This document shows positions 33,976-38,473 of a stretch of 38,473 nt of DNA, piece after piece. This DNA comes from UBA4582 sp047629195 (GTDB lineage Bacteria > Pseudomonadota > Gammaproteobacteria > Pseudomonadales > Azotimanducaceae). Position 1 is the first letter of the stretch; every line of letters starts with the position of its first letter. The position numbers and the translations under genes were made by a program. The stretch covers positions 1-38,473 of the forward strand of contig JBLHWY010000045.1 of the NCBI GenBank assembly GCA_047629195.1. The letters are read 5' to 3'. Under the pieces are notes generated by a model. The model was not told where the DNA came from, made no database searches, and was given only the letters and a program-made list of their open reading frames with translations.

Positions 33976-36042
33976 CTAGCCCTTTTCTGTCAAATTAAAG
34001 ACACCGTCCCAATCTTTTGGCGGTGGCGTCCTTAGATGGGATTCGCAGCGCTTCAGGTAGACCTGACTAGGTCCATCGTCAGGCATTATTTCGAGACATT
34101 TTTTATAGCCGGTAATGGCCGCCTCAAAATCAAAGGATTTATACTTTGTAAGAGCATTTTCAAACTCAACAACCATATCCGCAAGGGCACCGCTGGTCTG
34201 TCCTTTACGTTCCAACAATTGATATACCTGCACAGCTTCCTTCTTGCCAACAACCCGCAACACATCGAGTTCACGCACATCAACAAAGTCTTCACATGCA
34301 CGATAAGTCGCGTTGGTAATCATCGTGTCAGAGCCATAAGCCTTATTCGCGCCTTCGAGCCTTGCCGCTAGGTTAACAGCATCTCCCATAATGGTGTAGT
34401 CCATGCGCTGGACTGACCCCATGTTGCCCACAACCATCCGGCCCGTATTAACACCCATGCGAACTGAAATTGCTGGCCGGCCCTCTTTCACAAACCTGTC
34501 ACTGATTTCCAAAATGGCTCTCTGCATATCAATACTGCCGAAACAAGCCAATTTCGCATGTTCAGCTTGAACTGCAGGCGCACCCCAGAACGCGATAATT
34601 GCATCACCCTCAAATTTATCAATGGTTCCTTCCAAGTCAACGATAATGCTACACATCGAGGTGAGATAGTCATTGAGGGCATTGACTAACTCGGTCGGTG
34701 TCATCTTTTCCGAGAATGATGAAAAACCAGCGATATCTGAAAAGAACGCTGTCATTTCTCGCTCTTCTCCACCCAGCACTAGCTTTTCTGGGTCTTTCAC
34801 TAGATCAGCAACGACCTTTGGCGACAAATATTGACCAAACGCATCTCGAATCAACGCTTTTTGGCCCATCTCATTCAAATAATATTTTGCATTAATCACA
34901 CTGATAGCGAGCAAAGCAGCCAGCAGCAAATAACTCACTGACAGGATCAAACCGAGCTGGACATAAGCAAGACAAGCACCTGCGATGAAGAACAGCACCG
35001 CAGCAAAACTCAGAAGGTTTCGCGGCATTGGGTTAGCGATACCCCTGGTGACGATCATCACTGCTAACATCAAACAGGCAACTAAACCTTCAAGCCAAAA
35101 AGGGGCTGACCTAAGTGGCGAACCACGAAGAATGGTGGAAATTGTATTCGCAATAACTTCAACTCCGAAGACGTTACCCACGGGCGTTTCAAACTCATCA
35201 TGCGCTACCTCAGCAACCTCCCCGATCAATACAATTTTATCACGCACTAGAAAGCTCAGCTCTTCCAGTTCCTCTTTATCCTCGGCAAAAAGAAGGTCTG
35301 CGGCAGATAAACCCACAACATCGTGAAGCTTAACCGTGCCACCGGCTCCATCAGACGGCAACAAGGGGTAGTCAATGTACAAATCATTAAATTGATCGAG
35401 AGAAATATCAATATCTCCGATCGTCAAATTACTCCCGACCTGCTCGGGTTCGACATCAAGGTATTGTGAAACAGCTTCAACTGCAAACGGCCATTCACCT
35501 GTCTCTGAAATTTCTGGGTAGACTCTCAAGCGCACGATACTTTGTGAGATAGCACTATTTGATGAGATATTGGAATAACCGTTTCTGGTATTTTCACTGA
35601 ATCTGTCTATTGCGTAGTTAACACCAACAAATTCTTCATTCTCAAATTGAGCCTGAGAAACAAGCAACACATTGCCTGCTACTTTTAACGCGTCCTCAAG
35701 AGAGGGGTCTTCTCCATAAGCACTTTTGAAGTCCAACAACATGTCGACTGCGATGACCGAAGCGCCCATTTCTTTTAAGCGAACCAGTATGGTTGATAGA
35801 TCGACCCGACGAAGTGGATACTTGTCATACTCTTCATAAAACTCTTCGTTGGTGTAAATGATGACAATATCATCCACGGGCGACGTCATGTTCGGATCTG
35901 CGTAATAGGTACGCAACAGCTGGCGATACGACAGAGTTTCATCTTCGATAAGCGAAAACGTCTCTCTATACTCAAACATTAACGCCATCAAGAATATAAT
36001 CACGATGACAAAAAGATCATTCCGCTTATCACTATTACCCAT
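33976..36042 (-). CDS. CHASE2-domain class III adenylate cyclase
   Basis: A 688-residue membrane cyclase. TM1 (about 10-23) leads into a periplasmic CHASE2 sensor domain (about 30-310), followed by three helices (about 317-333, 343-361 and 364-384), a linker, and a class III catalytic domain (about 425-610). Catalytic residues are all present: metal Asp436 (FFSDIAGFS) and Asp480, adenine-selecting Lys476 (DKFEGD) and Asp548 (MDYTIMGD), and transition-state Asn557 and Arg561. This predicts adenylate rather than guanylate cyclase. A TPR-like C-terminal helix pair (ENALTKYKSFDFEAAITGYK) ends the protein. CHASE2 senses an unknown envelope signal. A terminator separates it from the FecR gene, so its own promoter lies in 36043-36160. 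Confidence 0.92.
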   Translation of the reverse strand: MGNSDKRNDLFVIVIIFLMALMFEYRETFSLIEDETLSYRQLLRTYYADPNMTSPVDDIVIIYTNEEFYEEYDKYPLRRVDLSTILVRLKEMGASVIAVDMLLDFKSAYGEDPSLEDALKVAGNVLLVSQAQFENEEFVGVNYAIDRFSENTRNGYSNISSNSAISQSIVRLRVYPEISETGEWPFAVEAVSQYLDVEPEQVGSNLTIGDIDISLDQFNDLYIDYPLLPSDGAGGTVKLHDVVGLSAADLLFAEDKEELEELSFLVRDKIVLIGEVAEVAHDEFETPVGNVFGVEVIANTISTILRGSPLRSAPFWLEGLVACLMLAVMIVTRGIANPMPRNLLSFAAVLFFIAGACLAYVQLGLILSVSYLLLAALLAISVINAKYYLNEMGQKALIRDAFGQYLSPKVVADLVKDPEKLVLGGEEREMTAFFSDIAGFSSFSEKMTPTELVNALNDYLTSMCSIIVDLEGTIDKFEGDAIIAFWGAPAVQAEHAKLACFGSIDMQRAILEISDRFVKEGRPAISVRMGVNTGRMVVGNMGSVQRMDYTIMGDAVNLAARLEGANKAYGSDTMITNATYRACEDFVDVRELDVLRVVGKKEAVQVYQLLERKGQTSGALADMVVEFENALTKYKSFDFEAAITGYKKCLEIMPDDGPSQVYLKRCESHLRTPPPKDWDGVFNLTEKG

Positions 36043-36160
36043 GACTGCTCACTTTTTATTTATCATTTTTCTAATTGTAAGATCAGAAATCCAGCACTGC
36101 GGAATTTCATACCAAGGACATCAAGGCTAACGGCTTTATCAACGATGGTGCTTCGTCAGA

Positions 36161-36204
36161 CAAAAAAAAGCCCGCAAGTATCTTATAAGATACTTGCGGG
36201 CTTT
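36161..36204 (-). terminator. Strong intrinsic terminator after the FecR-domain gene
   Basis: A 38-base perfect palindrome (36167-36204; arms AAAGCCCGCAAGTATCT and its complement, centre TATA) is followed on the minus strand by a run of eight T residues (36169-36162). It lies 29 bases past the FecR-protein stop. It should end the FecR transcript before the cyclase gene, which makes the two genes separate units unless readthrough occurs. Confidence 0.85.
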
Positions 36205-36233
36205 AATAGGTTGCCCGATTGATTAAGCTTCGG

Positions 36234-37184
36234 CTAAAAGTCCTCCTCTAAGGATGCGTTATACAATCTCGCCTCACTATCTTTCAGATTACTCAATTTC
36301 AAATCATTATATGAACCGATCAGTAGTGGTCGCATATCATTGTCATCGGGATTCTCTTGGAAATACTCACGATAAGCATCCATCGCTGCCACAGTCATGT
36401 TGCTAGCTTCCATTAGATCGGTCGCGATGAAAACGTCATCACCAGCCTGCTTCAGATTCGCCATCAATGCTTGCTCATCTTTTTCTGTCAACCAAGTAAA
36501 GGTTGAATCCTTTCTTGGGATGTAAACCGTCCCATCTTTATCTAGTACTTCTACGCGATAGCTATGTTCACCCGGTTTTACATTAGAAACAGTATATCGA
36601 ATCATTTCAGACGTCGATTCAGCAGGTATTTCAACACTTACACCATCAATGATAAGTCTGTAAGAATGTTCAGGACATGCATTTCTCCAAACTAAATCTG
36701 GATGTGAAGAAGACAAGGACAGCTCCTTAATTGTCCTAACCTTGCTGTCACAAGAGCTTGTGTTAGTTTGTGTAGTAGCGCTACGGCGAACTGTAGTATA
36801 TCGTTGCACCTTCGCAAACTTGTTAGCCAAACCCTCAAAAATACTGCCAGATTCCTGCTTCGGCTTTGAAAGGTTGCCCGAAATCAGGTCAATGCTTTTC
36901 TCACCAACTTTTATCAAACTGTTGGCACCAAGATCCTGCGATTTTCCGGAACTTTGGTTGACCAGCTTACCTGAACCCTCTTCACCCGTTCTTATATGGT
37001 AACCGGCAAACAAATACTTAGTTCGTCGAATACGACGCCAAGTCGTGCCATTTCGACTGTACTCAACATTTCCATTTACCTGAACCAGTTTAGCAACCGG
37101 TGGCTCTTTCGCTGCGACGGTGCTGCTGAAACTCAACAGCACAGACGAAACTAACATGACGACACCTATAAAATTCAGTCTCAT
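36234..37184 (-). CDS. FecR-domain periplasmic protein
   Basis: A 316-residue exported protein. The start at 37184 is fixed by AAGGAG about nine bases upstream; an in-frame ATG at 37214 lacks one. MRLNFIGVVMLVSSVLLSFS ending at AA is a signal peptide. The FecR domain follows (about residues 30-110: AKLVQVNGNVEYSRNGTTWR, HIRTGEEGSGKL, LGANSLIKVGEKSIDLISG). Then come a serine/threonine-rich linker, an Ig-like segment with two cysteines (SSCDSKVRTIKEL, NACPEHSYRLIIDG), and a C-terminal helical tail. This is not the membrane anti-sigma FecR itself but the periplasmic version often found near CHASE2 cyclases. It may be the envelope partner that senses stress for the cyclase; this is inference. Confidence 0.85.
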   Translation of the reverse strand: MRLNFIGVVMLVSSVLLSFSSTVAAKEPPVAKLVQVNGNVEYSRNGTTWRRIRRTKYLFAGYHIRTGEEGSGKLVNQSSGKSQDLGANSLIKVGEKSIDLISGNLSKPKQESGSIFEGLANKFAKVQRYTTVRRSATTQTNTSSCDSKVRTIKELSLSSSHPDLVWRNACPEHSYRLIIDGVSVEIPAESTSEMIRYTVSNVKPGEHSYRVEVLDKDGTVYIPRKDSTFTWLTEKDEQALMANLKQAGDDVFIATDLMEASNMTVAAMDAYREYFQENPDDNDMRPLLIGSYNDLKLSNLKDSEARLYNASLEEDF

Positions 37185-37489
37185 TGCACTTTCTCCTTTA
37201 GAAAATCTTTGCAAAGAAGCCTTATGGTTTCCTCAGAAAGATTTAGAAATAATTCAGCGATTGCGTTATCCGCTTTTAGTTTACGAACACTTTTTAACTT
37301 TCAAATTGCAAAGCTGTAATCGCTTATTCATATCCGTATTAGATAATGTATCTTAGCCCTTGATTGCCATATTCCGATGACCACTCGTCGGTGGAACTCA
37401 CCAGCCTATCCCTCATCGGCAGTTTTATATCAAATATGGTCAGGCATTAGACAATTATAGCCCTCAGACAAGACGATAGATCAGATACT
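37185..37489. other. 305-base intergenic region between FecR-domain and FHA genes
   Basis: The region is AT-rich near the FecR start and must contain its promoter, but I see no convincing -35/-10 pair. A near-perfect inverted repeat CCGATGA/TCGTCGG (37374-37380 and 37385-37391, one mismatch) and the overlapping CCAC/GTGG pair (37381-37394) follow the FHA stop and may be a weak terminator, though no T-run follows. No small gene or RNA was recognised. Confidence 0.4.
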
Positions 37490-38119
37490 TCAACTATCTC
37501 GATACTCCATGGCAATACCGGCGACTTCGATTTTATCTCCATCTTCGAGTCTCAGTGATTTGAATCCTGTCGGCTCTCCGTTAACAAGCGGCACTCTATC
37601 TTTATCCTTACCGCCATCAACATGAATAATAAAATAGCCTTGAGGTCGCTTTGAAACCGCTGCAACTTGTATCCCGGGTGTCCCTATCGTCGTTAGCCCC
37701 CCTATTAGGAGGATTTCTTCCCCAGAGCGAGCTCCACTTAAAATCCGCAAGATGCCAGCAGCTGAACTGCTTGGCTTGGATTTACTGACTTCTTCTTTAG
37801 CATCACCATCTTTGTGCGCAGCAACATCAGCGCTAATGACGACTTTGAGCATATGTTCGCCGATGGTGATCAAGTCATTGTTTTTAAGGATTTCACGCTC
37901 CACACGTTTACCCCGCAGATGCAAACCATTAGTGCTGTCGCAGTCTTTAATAACGTAATCTTCACCGACCTTTTTAATTCGGGCGTGCACACCGCTCACA
38001 GCAGGATCTTTGATGGAGATATCACAATCAGATCGTCGCCCAATTGAAATCAAATCCCCATTGAGCGCCATTTGAAGAATGGGCTTATCACCTTTAATGA
38101 CTATGATTTTTGATGTCAT
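37490..38119 (-). CDS. FHA-domain phosphothreonine-binding protein with a degenerate second FHA
   Basis: A 209-residue cytosolic protein. The first FHA domain (about residues 5-97) has all key residues: IGRRSDCDI, SGVHARI and DSTNGLHLRG, so it should bind phosphothreonine. A Lys/Ser/Asp-rich linker follows (about 100-118). A second, FHA-like domain (about 119-207) keeps the overall strands (GARSGEEILLIGGLTTIG, LVNGEPTG, LEDGDKIEVAGIAMEY) but lacks the GR and SxxH signature residues and probably does not bind phosphothreonine in the usual way. It starts 23 bases after the PP2C gene stop, so the two form one operon. It likely reads out Ser/Thr phosphorylation reversed by the phosphatase next door. 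Confidence 0.9.
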   Translation of the reverse strand: MTSKIIVIKGDKPILQMALNGDLISIGRRSDCDISIKDPAVSGVHARIKKVGEDYVIKDCDSTNGLHLRGKRVEREILKNNDLITIGEHMLKVVISADVAAHKDGDAKEEVSKSKPSSSAAGILRILSGARSGEEILLIGGLTTIGTPGIQVAAVSKRPQGYFIIHVDGGKDKDRVPLVNGEPTGFKSLRLEDGDKIEVAGIAMEYRDS

Positions 38120-38142
38120 GTGCTTATATCCATACCGCCGGC

Positions 38143-38473
38143 TTACTCAAACCAATTCGCTATCTTTTCGAACAAGCCTTCTTGTGTGGAAAAAGGTTTT
38201 ACCACCTTGGTCAATATCACCGAAATATTATCTTTGCCACCGCTCGCATTAGCCAAGTTTACAAGATGTCCGGCAATTTCATTCATATTCCCCTTTGATT
38301 CACGAAAAGTTGTCTCTATGTCTTCATCTGTGACCAAATCTGTGAGCCCATCAGAACACATCAAATAAATGTCACCGACCTTTACAGGGTACTCACGGAC
38401 TTCAACTTCTACAGTCGGACCCACGCCCAACGCCCGAGTTACAACATTCTTTTTGTCTGAGGCTCTGGCTTGT
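38143..38473 (-). CDS. PP2C-type Ser/Thr protein phosphatase (C-terminal part, cut by window edge)
   Basis: The window holds about 109 C-terminal residues; the N-terminus lies beyond the edge at 38473. The visible frame includes SDKKNVVTRALGVGPTVEV, YLMCSDGLTDLVTDEDIE (motif with metal Asp) and ANASGGKDNISVIL (GGxDN motif), which define PP2C/Stp1-like phosphatases. These remove phosphate from Ser/Thr of proteins using two metal ions. It is upstream of and cotranscribed with the FHA gene. The partner kinase is presumably further upstream, out of view. Confidence 0.92.
   Translation of the reverse strand, partial: QARASDKKNVVTRALGVGPTVEVEVREYPVKVGDIYLMCSDGLTDLVTDEDIETTFRESKGNMNEIAGHLVNLANASGGKDNISVILTKVVKPFSTQEGLFEKIANWFE

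Overview
The window looks like chromosomal DNA of a gammaproteobacterium, probably marine. The gamma-typical markers are EpmC (EF-P hydroxylase), the UPF0270/YheU family, TtcA, BolA, TusA and the head-to-head tesA/ybbA-ybbP arrangement. Base composition is moderate, neither very AT-rich nor GC-rich. I see no rRNA, tRNA, CRISPR, insertion sequence or phage genes. Genus cannot be told from the sequence alone.

Layout. (1) 222-782: an orphan small gene with a good sigma70-type promoter. (2) 798-3784, minus strand: a tightly packed five-gene housekeeping operon, tusA > AIG2-type gamma-glutamylcyclotransferase > epmC > hotdog thioesterase > NAD-kinase-like protein. (3) 3865-4190: a small ABM-fold protein ending in an intrinsic terminator. 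(4) 4225-6471, minus: a lipidated PQQ/haem c alcohol dehydrogenase. (5) 6754-17588, minus: a four-gene surface-protein operon (206, 468, 390 and 2466 aa). All four products are exported beta-rich proteins, and the last joins cadherin-like, DUF11, OmpA and predicted C-terminal beta-barrel regions. (6) 17883-18095: yheU. (7) 18299-25527, plus: an OmpR-type response regulator followed by a 2166-residue cytosolic hybrid kinase (degenerate Ser/Thr kinase domain, AAA ATPase, helical repeats, GAF, PAS, HisKA, HATPase, REC, HPt). (8) 25508-31531: ttcA, a polysaccharide deacetylase, the YbbP/YbbA ABC system and tesA. (9) 31701-33960: a YgjP-like metallopeptidase, a decayed response-regulator/PP2C phosphatase pseudogene, bolA and a small unknown gene. 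(10) 33976-38473, minus: a signalling block of PP2C phosphatase (cut by the window edge), FHA protein, FecR-domain protein and CHASE2 adenylate cyclase.

The most unusual part is 6.7-25.5 kb. A surface or envelope apparatus of four co-directional genes lies beside a complete His-Asp-His-Asp phosphorelay carried by two genes. Its giant kinase has an N-terminal protein-kinase domain that has lost all three classical catalytic residues. The last and largest surface gene carries a textbook intrinsic-terminator-like hairpin inside its signal-peptide coding region, which suggests attenuation of the giant protein relative to the smaller ones. The operon promoter candidate has a direct repeat spaced two helical turns apart near the predicted transcription start. 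A functional link between the phosphorelay and the surface operon is inferred from proximity only.

Second themes are a Thr-phosphorylation/cAMP signalling block at the right edge and a remnant of an RsbU-like phosphatase at 32.6-33.1 kb that preserves the outline of a lost stress-signalling gene.
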